Origin: Vitellaria paradoxa
Lineage: Eukaryota > Streptophyta > Magnoliopsida > Ericales > Sapotaceae
Direction: 5' to 3'
Length of the DNA stretch: 64,000 nucleotides
NCBI GenBank assembly: GCA_019916065.1
Contig: CM034239.1
Location: 34,310,419-34,374,418, forward strand
Below, piece after piece: positions 1 through 10,881 of the stretch. The notes under the pieces are model-generated. The model was not told the origin of the DNA. It saw only the letters and a list, made by a program, of their open reading frames with translations, and did no database searches. The position numbers and the translations under genes were made by a program. Positions within the stretch are counted from its first letter, which is position 1; each line of letters begins with the position of its first letter.

Positions 1-275
1 AATTTGGTCAATTTAAATTTTGTTGAGATATTAATTAAATATTTATTTTATTATGGATGCACGATGGGTATGAGAATTTTATTTAAATATTTAAATAATT
101 TACTTTATTATAAAATATGGTTTAATTTTAATAAATTTATTAAATTTTTCTTAATTAACGGTGTGCTATGCTGGTATATATACATACATGGATTAGAATC
201 CCAATTCAAATTGAATTTTTAACAAAATAATTATTAACAAATTTATATAGTATTTCAGGGAGTGCATTTTGTTTT

Positions 276-390
276 AATTTGAATCCAATTTGGATCCTTA
301 TAGAGGATAGTCGGATGTACCAGTACTTTGGCAGCCAAGTTAAAAAAAAAAAAAAGATTCTCAAATCCAAATTGGATTCTCATTAGAGCC

Positions 391-429
<39 letters not shown>

Positions 430-600
430 TTTAGTAACTCCACTATTTGGTAGAGAGTTTAAAAAAATAAAAAAAAAAAGAATTTTGAATCCAATTTGGA
501 TTCTTATAGGTAGCATATAAGTATATATATGTATATACTTTAGGGGAATGCTGAGTAGAATGATTCTGCAGAAAAAAAAAAAAAAAAGAAAAGAGAGTTG
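276..600. repeat. tandem repeat of about 105-120 bp, three units
   Basis: Three units each carry the near-palindrome AATCCAATTTGGATT (about 281, 365 and 487), followed by a short variable part that includes TA runs and then a poly-A tract. The units are diverged. No gene is present; the short reading frames here are low-complexity translations. Confidence 0.6.
392..425. repeat. (TA)n microsatellite
   Basis: About 17 TA dinucleotides in a row inside the second unit of the surrounding tandem repeat. Confidence 0.95.
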
Positions 601-1380
601 GCTTTGGCAGAGCATTTAGCCAGGAGAAAATTTTTCTGGTGCTCGTGATTTGACAGCGCATAGTCACGTTAATCCAGAGGCTTTTTCTTTCAATCGGAAG
701 CATTGTTTCTTGTTTTTCTTCTACAAATTTAATTGAGATAGAGGTGGAGCGAAATAAAAACTAAACTAATTATGTGTGGTTTAATTTTGTGAATTTTTTT
801 GTGATTATTTGGTTCATTATTACATGATAAATTATGCAATGGTGGATGTCTTGTGCATTATACAAGTATGTATAAATTAATTTTAATTTTGAGGGATTAA
901 AATTTAGTTGGTACAAAAATTTTAATTTTTAAAATTTGTGTTTTATTATGGAACCTTGAATAAGGAAAATAAATATTTTTAAAGGATGATTTGGATTTGA
1001 ATAAATCAATAATTTTGGATTTGAAAGACTAGAAACCCGCGCGGTATTAGGTTATCATGTCTAGTAGGCTAGTAACCTACGATGCATTGATGAGTTGATA
1101 TTTGGTTTCTTATGACTGAAGCATAGGTTGACCGGGTAGCGATACCTAACCCAAAAATTAATAATATGGTTTGTTAAAATAACTTATTTTATTTTATGTT
1201 GTGTTCAAAATATTTAAATTTAAATTTAAACATTTTTGATATGTGATGTATGCTGACATAACATGTTAGAGATTTATGTTAGGACACCCATGCATGATTT
1301 ATTTAATTTTTATTTTTCTCTGAGTACCAGTTGATTATTTTTATATATTAGTATATTGTGCTCATACCCCTACAGCCTTA

Positions 1381-2960
1381 TGACCGCTCTCTAATTTGGT
1401 AGTGGCTTACTCTCAAGTATAAGAGGTCGGTTGAGTTTAGTCTAGGTGAGTCCTAGGTCATCTTCCACAGGGAGCAAGGGTGTGACTAAATTTTTGGAAA
1501 ACTTGGTTTCAAAAACACTTGCGAAAATCTTAAAAAGAAAAGATTAAAATCTTTTTGGAGTTTTAGAATAGGGAATTGAGATGATGATTTGAAAATTGAA
1601 AACACCAATTAAATGAAAAACGAAAACACGAAGATGCAAACTTTAACAAACTACATAAATTGAACTTAAACAAACCATGTGAATGGAAACACTTGGCCCT
1701 AACCTAATCCTGTAATGTCCTCGAAGGGCTGAATTCGGATATATAATTAACGCAACCTAATTTTTACACTTGTAATATTAGGTCGGAAGATTTAACAATC
1801 GAAAACCCTTTTTCGTAAGGAGATCGCTAATCTAGGGTTTTGAAATCAAGTTCGAAATCACCGGGACATAGAATTGACCTTCGATTTATGCGATTGTAAC
1901 CGAAGATCAACTTTATCACGGGTGATTCGTTTTCGAAAATTAATGTAGGATCACGATCCTTACATTTTTATTCGAAAGATGAACAAATTTTAGTTCAAAC
2001 TATCCGAATTCAACTCCTTCAATTCGATTACATGCCTAGGTTAAAACCAAGAAAAACCCTAGCCTAGCATTGCGAATGCGTAAACGAAACCTTTCGAAAA
2101 GAAAATAATCTTCATTATGCACTCAAACACGAAAATAGAGTAAATCGAAACGGTTTTAATCACTTTTGAAATCAAATCAAACATAAACAAGCTAAGACGA
2201 AGTGTTACGAAGTGTTTGCGAGAGCGACAAATATGAACAATAAGAAAGTAATCAACTTCAATTAAACTTAATAAGAATTGAACTTACAATAGAAAATCTT
2301 AGTACGAAGAAGAAACGTAAACTCTTTAATCCAAAACGAAATCAAAACCTTAACCCTAATCTAAACTAAACTAAGAAAATAGAAGAGTGCGTAGGGTTTT
2401 CGACCCCCAGTACATAAAAAATCTTCCCTTTTATATAATTACATAGTTTAAGGGCATAATGGTAAAATCACACTCTAAACATCATCCTGAACATGTGCTG
2501 GAGAAGTCATCAGGGGCGCCTGTGGCTTGGTTGTCAAAGGTGTTTGATGAAGTTCCCAACGAAACAGCCCCAAAACACCCTCTCGGCAGGCGCCCATCTG
2601 ATTAAGGGTGGGGTGCCTGTGGGTAGTGAAGGGTGCCCGTGGGTAGCCTCCACCAACTGCTCGATGAAATGCCTTTGACACTTGAACTTTTTCTCCAAAA
2701 TCACCTCTCGGTGGGCGCCCATCTGCTTTTGGGTCGGGCGCCCACCACTTTTGAGGGGCGCCCATCAGTTCCAACTTTAGCCCCTTGTTCTTTCAGTTCA
2801 CATTTACCTCTTTTCTCTTCAATTTGATTACCAAATACCTACAAACATCCACAAATATGTAAATTAGCTCACTTCATTATAACTTATAAGATTTATGAAG
2901 ATAAAACACTTAAAACCCATTGCAAAATCATGATGAAATAACATTATATGTGTTCAATCA
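1381..2960. mobile_element. complete LTR (solo LTR) nested in another LTR
   Basis: A 1,580-bp block begins with TGACCGCTC and ends with GTTCAATCA, so it has the TG...CA ends of an LTR. It is flanked by identical 5-bp copies of CCTTA (1376-1380 and 2961-2965), the target duplication length made by LTR-retrotransposon integrases. Neither a primer-binding site nor coding sequence lies beside it, so it is best read as a solo LTR left by recombination. Near its left edge the minus strand carries CTCCCTGTGG, a block often seen close to the 3' end of Athila/Tat-type LTRs, which suggests a minus-strand orientation. Family assignment is uncertain. Confidence 0.7.
2505..2775. repeat. GC-rich GGGCGCCCAT repeats inside the solo LTR
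   Basis: The block is much richer in G and C than its surroundings and repeats GGGCGCCCATC or close variants (about 2588, 2713, 2743 and 2758) and GGTGCCYGTGGGTAG. Open frames on both strands follow from the base composition and show no domain. It is a sub-repeat of the LTR. Confidence 0.6.
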
Positions 2961-3290
2961 CCTTAGATGTAGGTGCAATTGTTGCACATGACGATGGTCG
3001 TGATGGGATTGCTTAAGCAAAGTAGATATTTTAAGTAGTTTGTTAATTTTATTTTAGGAAGAGAACTGCATATTTTTTCAATTTATTTTCTTTATTGGAT
3101 TTTGATTATTGTATATGTCTCGGTTTGGGAGACTAGAGATGGATTTATTTATTTAATTTTTTTAAGTTTGGAGATTATTAGTTCATTATTATTAAATATA
3201 ATTGGCTTTGGTTATTTTAGAGTAATGGTTTTGGTGATTTATGATTGTTTGTTTATGCTCTTAGGTTTGTGGCAAATTTGGGGCGCGACA

Positions 3291-4333
3291 ATATTGATTG
3301 ATGGCATTGTTTACAGGAGGGGTCACATTGTGCCCCTACTCAGGTGTGCAAATAAAGAGGAAGTGAAATATAACTTGAGAGAAATTCGTGAAGGAGTTTA
3401 CGGGAATCATTTGGGATGGAAGGTGCTAGCCAGTATACCCAGACTGCTGACGCAATAATTGACTCTGATCTAGACCCCTTGGCCTTTTTACCCAGTGGGA
3501 GATCGATATTGTTGGCCCCCTCCCTTTGAGCAAATGCCAGAAAAAGTTTGCTGTAGTGGCAATAGACTATTTTACCAAGTGGGTTGAAGAGGAAGCTTTG
3601 CCTAACATCATTGAGCAGAATGTGAAGAAATTTTATGGAAGTAATAGTTTGCAGGTTCAGAATCCTAAAGGTTGTGGTTACTGACAATGGGAAATAGTTT
3701 AAAGGGTGCCTATTTAATGAACTTTGTGAGCAGCTCAGCATCATCCATTATTACTCCTTCCCCGAGCATCCCTAAGTCAAGGGCCAAGTGGAGGTGACAA
3801 ATAGATCTTTGTTGAAGATCATTAAAATAAGGCTCAAGAAGGCAAAAAGGTTGTGCGTAAACAAGTTGCCAAGCATATTATGGGCCTATCAAGCGACTGA
3901 GAGGACTCTAACAGGGCACACTCCATTCTCTCTTGCCTTCAGAATAGAAGTAGTAATCCCAGTTGAGATCAGCTTGCCTAGTCTAAAGATCGAGCTATAT
4001 GACCTGGAGATGAATGATGAAGCCATATGAATCGATCTAGATCTTTTGTAGGAGAAAAGACTGCAAATAGTTGTCAGAATAGCAGCCTACAATAGAAAAT
4101 AAAGCAATACCATAGCAAGAGAGTCAGACCAAAAGAATTCAAGATCGGAGACTTGGTCCTTAAAAGGGTGAACCAGTCGACAAGAGATACTTTGAAAGGA
4201 AAGCTCGGATGAACTGGAAAGGACCTTACATAAAAACCACTTACACGAGGAAAGGAACCTATTGGCTTAAGAACTTTAATAGAAAGACTCTATCTTACAC
4301 ATAGCACACTGAACATTTGAAAATTTAGTACGT
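3291..4333 (+). pseudogene. Ty3/gypsy (Tat lineage) integrase, broken
   Basis: Integrase inserts the element's cDNA into the host chromosome. Frames read ILIDGIVYRRGHIVPLLRC (zinc-binding region, about 3291-3345), then WEIDIVGPLPLSKCQKKFAV and DYFTKWVEEEAL (catalytic core, about 3493-3605), VVVTDNGK (second core Asp, about 3670) and QVEVTNRSLLKIIK with TPFSLAF and VIPVEI (about 3785-3975), typical of plant Tat/Retand integrases. Several stop codons and frame changes separate the blocks, and the zinc finger runs into non-matching sequence after about 3430. The reverse transcriptase that should precede it is absent because the LTR ending at 3290 abuts the first block. It is a dead remnant, placed correctly upstream of the antisense ORF and 3' LTR of the same element. 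Confidence 0.88.
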
Positions 4334-4439
4334 TTGAAGTATATGTGTTTTCTTTCTTTAATTACTAGTAAAATATTTTTAGGAAGCTTTCCCCCAACAC
4401 TCTACTATTCCTTGATCATCGAGAAGATTACATCGCTTG

Positions 4440-4790
4440 ATCCGAGAGTGACTGATTGATGAGGAAGCGCCTGCTAAGCTTGTGAAGCTTAAGAGGCCGA
4501 TTGATAAATCAATTGATTTGAGATGACTGACTGACGGAGGAAGTGCCTACTAAGCTTGTGAAGCTTAAGAGGCCGATCTACAGATCAGTTGGTCCAAGAG
4601 TGTCTAATCGACAAATTAGTTGGTTTGAGAATAAGCGATTGACGGAAGAAAACACTTGCTAAGCTTGTAAAGCTTAAGAGGTCGATCGACAGATCGGTTA
4701 GTTCGAGAGTGATTGACCGACTGGAGACTACCTATTATGCTCATAAAGCCTAAGAGGCCTAAATGGGCTCGCTTTACTAGAAGATCAACC
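4440..4790. repeat. minisatellite with CTAAGCTTGTGAAGCTTAAGAG core
   Basis: Four units centre on CTAAGCTT...AAGCTTAAGAGG at about 4474, 4550, 4659 and 4733 (the last degenerate). Spacing is about 76, 109 and 74 bp, so one unit carries an extra segment. Between the cores lie GATCGACAGATCGGTT-like half-palindromes. The array sits between integrase and antisense ORF, where Tat elements often carry tandem repeats. Confidence 0.75.
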
Positions 4791-5019
4791 AAGTTATAAC
4801 AAACTTAGGTAATTTAGACAATTCAATTATTTGTCTATATTTCTGAAATCAAGCAAAAAATAAAGTCATTTTCAAAAAGGCTGTAAAGATCCTTGCAAAT
4901 GACATAAGCAATAATGAAAATTATTATAAGGTAAAATTTCGGATTAGAAAAATATGACAAAATTTACAGAGCAAGTTCAAAAAGAAAAAAACAAGAAGAC
5001 AACAAGGCGAAGATTAGTC

Positions 5020-7197
5020 TTAGGCATCATCACCCTGGCCTGACTGGATATGCTCGGATTGAATTCCAGGTTCTTTGTCTTGGCTCTCATCTTCCTTCTC
5101 GGCACCTAGAGATGCGGCAGCTCCTCCTGTGAACATAACCTTGGAAATATCGAGATCAGTAGAGCTTATCCTTCTATGCATTTTCAAAGCCATCGTCAAA
5201 AGCCTCGAGAAGCCAATCTTGAGCTTTGTCACTCTCCTTGAAGTCATCAACCACCTTGGCTTTTTGTTCCTGCACTTGACCTTTGAGAGCTTCCAGCTGT
5301 TTCGCCACCTCTTCAGCCCTTAGATTAGCTAGTTATTTCAAGTTAGTTTTAGCAATTAGAGTTGAAAAAAAGGCTGATGGGCTCGAAATGGTCTTGTCTC
5401 TGGCAAGCAGGGCTTGGTTTTGCTCAGCAATAATAGCTTGAGTCTTGACTCATACCTTCTCCAATTCTTTCTCTATGGGAGACGTTTTTGCTAAAAGATG
5501 AGCAATTTTCTTACATTCTTGAACATAGCCTCGGTTATTTCCACGTATTGATTGATAGGTCAGTACTCCAAACCATGATTTACAAGATAAGAAAATTAAG
5601 GACGGCTAAAAAATAAATAAATGTGTATTCTATCTTTGCCAAGTCATGGGCCACATTTTTTATCCACTGAGTAGGAGAAATGTCCCTAGACCTTGCTTGA
5701 TCATTTGATAAAACAACAGCCTCAATCCTCTTGCTAGCTAAACTGAAGTCATCCATGACATTAAATGGCTTGGATGGCTCAGTAGAAGAGGACAAAAGCA
5801 TCTCGCTCTTTGGTTGGTTGCTCGGGAAAGAGGGAGAAGGAACTGCTTTCTGCTTGGGAATGACTAAACCTAGTAGAGGGGCACCTTGAAGATGCTCTCG
5901 GATTAAGGTAGAAATGGGTTCATCATCCTTAAGACCTCTCATTCGGAGAACCCGAACTAACCACCTTAGTCCTTTTGAAGGGCCTTGATTTTGAACTTCA
6001 TCCTTCGGACCAAACTGATCAGAGGGCTTCCTGCCTGATCCCTTGTACCTTTCCTTGTTGAACTTCATCCCTTCGAAAAATTTTGGAAAGTCGGTAACAG
6101 CTATGTCAGTGCCTGCAATTATATGGAGAAATAGGTTAACGGTGCATAAAAAAGAAAAGAATAGAAAAAATAAAGAACTTACTCCTCTCACGTTCAAACT
6201 TAAGAGCTTCCAAGCTCAGTTCAGAGTTGAGCAAGTGCTCGGCCAAGCTCTCCACTGTTAGCAAAAAGCTGAAATGATGATCGGCATAGTCCTGAGTAAG
6301 TTTTATTCTCTCTTGTTACTCTTTGGGCTCCTTAGGCTAGGCTTTGGCTGGATAAGGTAACAATAAAGGGTTAGAGCTACATTAACTATAGGGAAGGAAG
6401 TGAAAGAGAATGGCTGCGCTAATCTTTAACTCGAAAGATCGGTATACCCTCTTTACTTAGACAACCTCACGCCAGGGGGCATCAAAATTACCTATTTTCG
6501 TTCGTCCCCCACAGACAGAACTCCGAACCATCACCTAATAAAAAGAAAAAGTGGTCTTTCTAGTGCTTGACAGAAGATGGATAGCCGACCACCAGATTGT
6601 AATCTTTCGCCCGAGTTGAGAAGTAATACTAACTTTTGGCTGGCCTCGACGATCGTATAGCAATACAAGAATTCGTCAGTAATGATGTGTTCATTGGTAG
6701 CGGCCTTTTAGATTATTGCACAGCTGACCAGAATCTTCCAATTGTTTGGCGTGAGCTAAGCAAGGTTCAAGCTCAGCCTAACTAGAACCTTTTTGATCAG
6801 CCAAGCTAGAGGAAACCGAAAACTGCTTGATAGGGTAACCTCATAGAGAGTGACTACTCCAAGCATCCAAGGAGAGCAGGCCTAATCCCCAGGCATAGGC
6901 CATCGATAAGATAAGTGTTTTAGGAGTTGGAAGGCCTTCAATAGCTTCTTAAGTTTTTTTTTTTTTTTTATTATCAATCACGAAATAGATTTTGACATAG
7001 TCCAATGTGGGATTTGCTTTGCCAAACGTGGACACTACCTCTTGTTGAGGATTATGGTTTGGAATAGTAGCTCCTTTTGATAATTCTAGGGTCTGATTGG
7101 AAATGGAATCGGGGGCATCCGATTTCACCTGAGTGGGACTTTTAGGAAAAGATTCATCGCTTTCCTCAGGAAGTATTAGTCTTTGACGGGAGGCCAT
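5020..7197 (-). pseudogene. antisense 'gypsy-type transposon' ORF of a Tat element
   Basis: A decayed minus-strand gene starts at the ATG at 7195-7197 (MASRQRLILPEESDESF). After a poly-A interruption near 6960, the frame at about 6850-6720 reads VTLYEVTLSSSFRFPLAWLI, KKVLVRLSLNLA, a TAG stop and LTPNNWKILV, the pattern of the plant domain called 'putative gypsy type transposon' (PF04195 as I recall). Downstream frames at 6197-5580 and 5250-5020 give charged, Ser/Pro-rich and helical sequence typical of the tail of these proteins. It lies antisense between integrase and 3' LTR, where Tat-lineage elements are known to carry an extra antisense ORF. Function is unknown. Stops and frame changes make it non-functional. 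Confidence 0.75.
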
Positions 7198-7748
7198 ATT
7201 CTCAGAGGCTACTAAGGTTTGTAATCTATAATGGTGATACTCAAAAATTGAAAGGGTACAGATGGATCTATGGAAGATATGGTTTGCTACGAAACCTACA
7301 GTACTAGGAAGGCTATTTTCTCTCCAATAAAACCATAAATAGCGGATGAGGAACCAGAGCACAAGTGAAAAGAAAATGGCAGCAATAGCAAAGTGAAGGA
7401 AGAAATGGCATACTAGGGAAGAAAGAGGCAATTTTACTAGGTTCGAAGCTTGGATATGGCGAACTAATTCGAGCAGGAAACGAAATATAGAAATGAAAGA
7501 GAAGGTGCAATAAGGAATGAACCATCTTGAAATACACGGTCCAAATGGAATCACATAGCAGGCATCAAAGGAGCCGAATCGCTATACGTATGATGAACAA
7601 ACTCTGAATTGATGCATGGCAGGGATGTGAAGGAGTGAAACCTTTCGTGTGTCAGCGCAATGCTAATAGTTGCTGTGCATTAAATGCGCTTGTGGTTTAG
7701 AAGTTAATCAACTAATAGATTCCCCTAAGCTTGCATAGAGACTTGTGG

Positions 7749-7761
7749 AATTGGGGGCAAC
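7749..7761 (+). promoter_or_regulatory. polypurine tract of the Tat element
   Basis: AATTGGGGGCAAC directly precedes a TG dinucleotide at 7762, the arrangement expected for the plus-strand primer next to a 3' LTR. The position, just after the antisense ORF start, fits. Confidence 0.65.
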
Positions 7762-8058
7762 TGATGCGGTGTATTTCCTCGACCTACCGAACTAATGAAG
7801 TAGGTCTTGAAATAACTGAGCACTAGGCACCCTATACCGAGCAATGGTGACTGAGCAGAGCTAAAGAAGCTGAGCAGTGCAGTGGGTAGGACCCAGGGCA
7901 TGATCACCGCAATCCTATGATTCCCACTTATAATACTATAACTGCCATTAATTTGGAATTATCGTATCATAAGTTTAATATGATACTTTCCTTATTCGAA
8001 TAAGAAAACAGTGATGAACTAGGGAAGGTTTTGAATTTGATTCCAAATATATTTTCTC
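7762..8058 (+). mobile_element. partial 3' LTR of the Tat element
   Basis: Sequence beginning TGATGCGGTG follows the polypurine tract. It continues without coding potential to about 8058, where the tandemly duplicated 2.45-kb segment starts. I cannot see a matching 5' LTR in the window, so the end is set by the change in sequence character only. Confidence 0.45.
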
Positions 8059-8334
8059 GAAGATCATTTTATAATTGATTAATTAACCTTAACAGGTACG
8101 CAATTATAAATTACTATTACTCTGCCAAATTAAACTTGGACAATCCTTTACTAATTCAAGTATTAGAGGATTTTTTACAGGCATCATATCGGTGTCAATA
8201 GAGCACGGATTCCTAAATCGAGGTTTGGATTAAAAGGTACGAGTTTTCTTCATCATCACACACACATTTAAATGATACATGACACAATAAATAAAAAATG
8301 AGGAATCGATAATTAAAAAAGATATATGGACACA

Positions 8335-8690
8335 TTAAGTAACATACGTTTCACAAACATTTATAAAATCTCTGATTTGAAAAAAAATTAAAAATAATAG
8401 AGATGCCATAATGAAAACGTGATAGATCTGGACGTTCAAGTAACATGAGTTTCTCAAGTACTTATGAAGTGTTTGATTTAAAAAATAAATAAAACTAATA
8501 GATATACCAACAAAATTATTAAAAATATATATAAACATGTCTAAGTGATACAAGTTTTTCTACCTTTCAAAAAAGAAAAAAAATAATACAGTTTTCTCAA
8601 ACATTCATCCAACATTTAATTTAAAAAATTTAAATTAAAAACAATAGGCATGCCATAATTAATAACAAGTGCATCTCTAAACAACAGACT
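8335..8690. repeat. degenerate about 105-bp tandem repeat inside copy A
   Basis: The pattern AAGTRAYAYRNGTTTYWC...TTTGATTTRAAAAA...AATAGRNATRCCA recurs at about 8337, 8441 and 8548, with a shortened fourth unit from about 8590. The same series is present in copy B at about 11062-11420, so it predates the larger duplication. Confidence 0.6.
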
Positions 8691-9339
8691 TACGTTTGTC
8701 CATTTTTTTCAAAATAAAATATTAGAATTTTTATTTAAATGTCATATCTATCTTAAAAATAAAATAACATTAAATTAATAACGACATTCAGACTTTATTA
8801 CTAAGATGGAAAATGACCTTTTGACTTGTTCCTCTAGAAAATGTAGGTTATATTTTTTTAATAAGACTAATTGGTCCCGGCAGGGTCATAGAAAACAAGA
8901 TGTGCACGTATTGATTGTTATATATCATTAATTGGCCAAGGATGTGCCCATCATTTGTCCCAGTGTTTACAGCATCTCAACAAATCTTGGTCATCAAGGC
9001 AATAAGCTGTGCACTGCATGCGCTTGAGGTAGTCTCAGCAGTGTGTATATATATATATATACCAGTTGATTGCAACTACATGGATAACATGGGTTGATGT
9101 GAAAATGATAAATTAACAATTTTGCATTCTTAATTTGAGCATCTAATTCCTTTTTCATATTTTGATTACCTTTTTGTTTTGTTCTGTTTTGTATATATAT
9201 ATATATATATATATATTTTAATATAGTTGAAGAAGAATACTAATGTTTTATTTATACAGGAGTTGAGGAAGGTTGTTTTTGTGTTTTTTTTTTTCATCAA
9301 CATAGTAATACTAGTAGTGAACCTGTGTTATACACTACA

Positions 9340-9780
9340 AATTTATAAAATTAAATAATATAATCTCATAATTTTATTGCTTTTGTCTTTTTATGATTAT
9401 TTTATTTTTTTAAAGGGAGATGCAAGAGAAAATGCTATATATAGATATATTAATTTTTTTACTCAAAATTTAAATAACTCCATTATGTGATTTATTTATG
9501 AAAATTTTTTATTTTTTATTTTTTGAAACTAGAAATCGATGTATAAGCACGGTAAAATTATAAAATTAAATAATATATATATCTTATAATTTTATTATTT
9601 TAGTCTTTTTACAATTATTGTATTTTTTTTTAAAGGTGGATGTAAGAGTAAAACTATATTTCTTTTAAACTTTTAACTCAAAATTTAAATAACTACACTG
9701 TGTGATTTTGTTTATGAATTGTTTTTTTTTTAAAACTAAATATCAACGTATTAAATTAAAAGTTATTTTAGTCTAGTTGT
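9340..9780. repeat. about 213-bp tandem pair inside copy A
   Basis: TTATAAAATTAAATAATATA followed by TCTTATAATTTTATT, a GTCTTTTTA block, AAAGGNNGATGNAAGAG and ACTCAAAATTTAAATAACT appears at about 9345 and again at about 9557. Copy B repeats the pair at about 12125 and 12340, so this duplication is also older than the 2.45-kb one. Confidence 0.6.
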
Positions 9781-10620
9781 GTTTTAAAGTATGGTTTTGT
9801 TATTAAGTCAATGAGTTAAATATGCAATTAATATAACATAATTATTTAGATGTATTGCATATATAATCTTGACCATTTCGTTAATTTGTACACTGAATAT
9901 CTTAATTTTTTTCAATATATTAACTTTTTTTAATGACTCAGGATGTCTAGTTTAATTTGTGCGCACTTCTAGTCCAATATGCGTGCACAACGAATAATTC
10001 TTGTAATCTGAAAATTAACGACTAGGTAAGTTTCTAATAATCCTAAAGAGATTCGAACTGATGATCAAATTAACGATCAGGCAAGTCTTCAGTAGTCTTA
10101 AAGAGATTTGAACTAATGATCATTAAAAAGAAAATTTAAAATTTTACTCGTTGAGTTGTTGCTTATGGTTCAATCTTAAAATTCATTGAACCGTATCAAA
10201 AGTGATGCATTTATCTATATATTACAATCACGTGTTTAATACTCAATACCGATTATGTGACCATTATTAATTCTCTGCACTTAATAAATCGACGCACAAT
10301 TTTATTATAACTATTCGGCGCGTAGGTTCAATTTTCATAATAGTTTAGCTAAACGAATTTTTCAAAAATATTTGTTTATTTAGATTTTTGTTCAAAAAAT
10401 AAATATGAATAATTTATACTTAGTATTTTGTATTTTATTCTTAATTTTATTTTGGCTCAATAATTTAAATCATCTAACTTTACTCAATGAACGTTACTTC
10501 CTTAAAGATCATTATAAATAATTGATTAATTAACGTTAATGGGTGCGCAATTATAAACTACTATTACTCTGCCAAATTAAATTTGGACAATTCTTTATTA
10601 ATTTAAGTATTAAATGATTT

Positions 10621-10881
10621 GCCCCCACGGGGTGGTCGAGTGGAAGTCGGGCTCGCCTTAGAGCTTGGGCCTCTCGAGGTTCCGGGTTCGACTCCCCCAC
10701 GGGGGTGGGTTACCGCTGTAATGGCGGGTGCCTAATGGCCTCCTCTCGGTCGTGCCGGTCAGCCAGGGCTTGCCTAGGCTAGTTAACTCTCCAGGGGCCT
10801 TTGCCGGGTAGGGTCCTGGAGCGTGCTTCGCCTTGTGCGCACCCCAGTACGGAGTAACGGCTGCGGACTTCCACGTACCAG
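10621..10881 (+). mobile_element. tRNA-derived SINE with 16-bp target duplication
   Basis: A GC-rich 261-bp insertion is flanked by identical copies of AAGTATTAAATGATTT (10605-10620 and 10882-10897). Its 5' part resembles a tRNA: an A-box-like GGTGGTCGAGTGG at about 10631 and a B box GGTTCGACTCC at about 10685. Copy A of the duplicated segment has the unoccupied site near 8158. The 3' end (ACGTACCAG) has no A or T tail, which is unusual. Confidence 0.85.

Larger units (their letters stand above)
1..3290 (+). mobile_element. Ty3/gypsy-type LTR, 5' end outside the window
   Basis: Non-coding AT-rich DNA that ends abruptly at 3290 with GGGGCGCGACA, immediately followed by Tat-type integrase sequence. 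The same style of end (GTGCGACA) closes the 5' LTR of the Tekay/Del-like element at 35975, and the order of landmarks is similar: a CTCATACCCCTACA block, then a GATGACGATGGTCGTGATGG block, then a T-rich tract. I see no primer-binding site or coding sequence after it, so it is a solo or truncated LTR inserted in the Tat element. The body is interrupted at 1381-2960 by another LTR. The start (TG) is not visible and is probably left of the window. Confidence 0.45.
8060..10503. repeat. 2.45-kb tandem segmental duplication, copy A
   Basis: This non-coding AT-rich block aligns end to end with 10504-13471. Examples are ATTGATTAATTAAC with ACTCTGCCAAATTAAA at the start, GAGCACGGATTCCT and ATCGAGGTTTGGATTAAA, the ATTGGCCAAGGATGTGCCC block (8931 and 11668), and CGTTACTTC at the end. 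Copy A lacks the two SINEs of copy B. No coding region was recognised; short frames in both copies lie on the same GC-moderate patch (8915-9097 and 11651-11848) and have no domain. Confidence 0.9.

Noticed and set aside
2475..2774. 99-codon minus-strand open frame
   Set aside because: It follows from the GC-rich GGGCGCCC repeats of the solo LTR; plus-strand frames are equally open and none has a domain.
8990..9050. GCACTGC...GCAGTGTG mini-hairpin as a possible microRNA
   Set aside because: The stem is only about 7 bp and there is no extended fold-back.
8915..9097. 60-65 codon frames repeated at 11651-11848
   Set aside because: They are paired only because the DNA is duplicated; they end in a TA-repeat translation and resemble no protein.
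10621..10700. tRNA-like sequence with A and B boxes (also at 12498, 14900 and 24909)
   Set aside because: Target duplications, tails and extra 3' sequence show they are SINEs, not tRNA genes.
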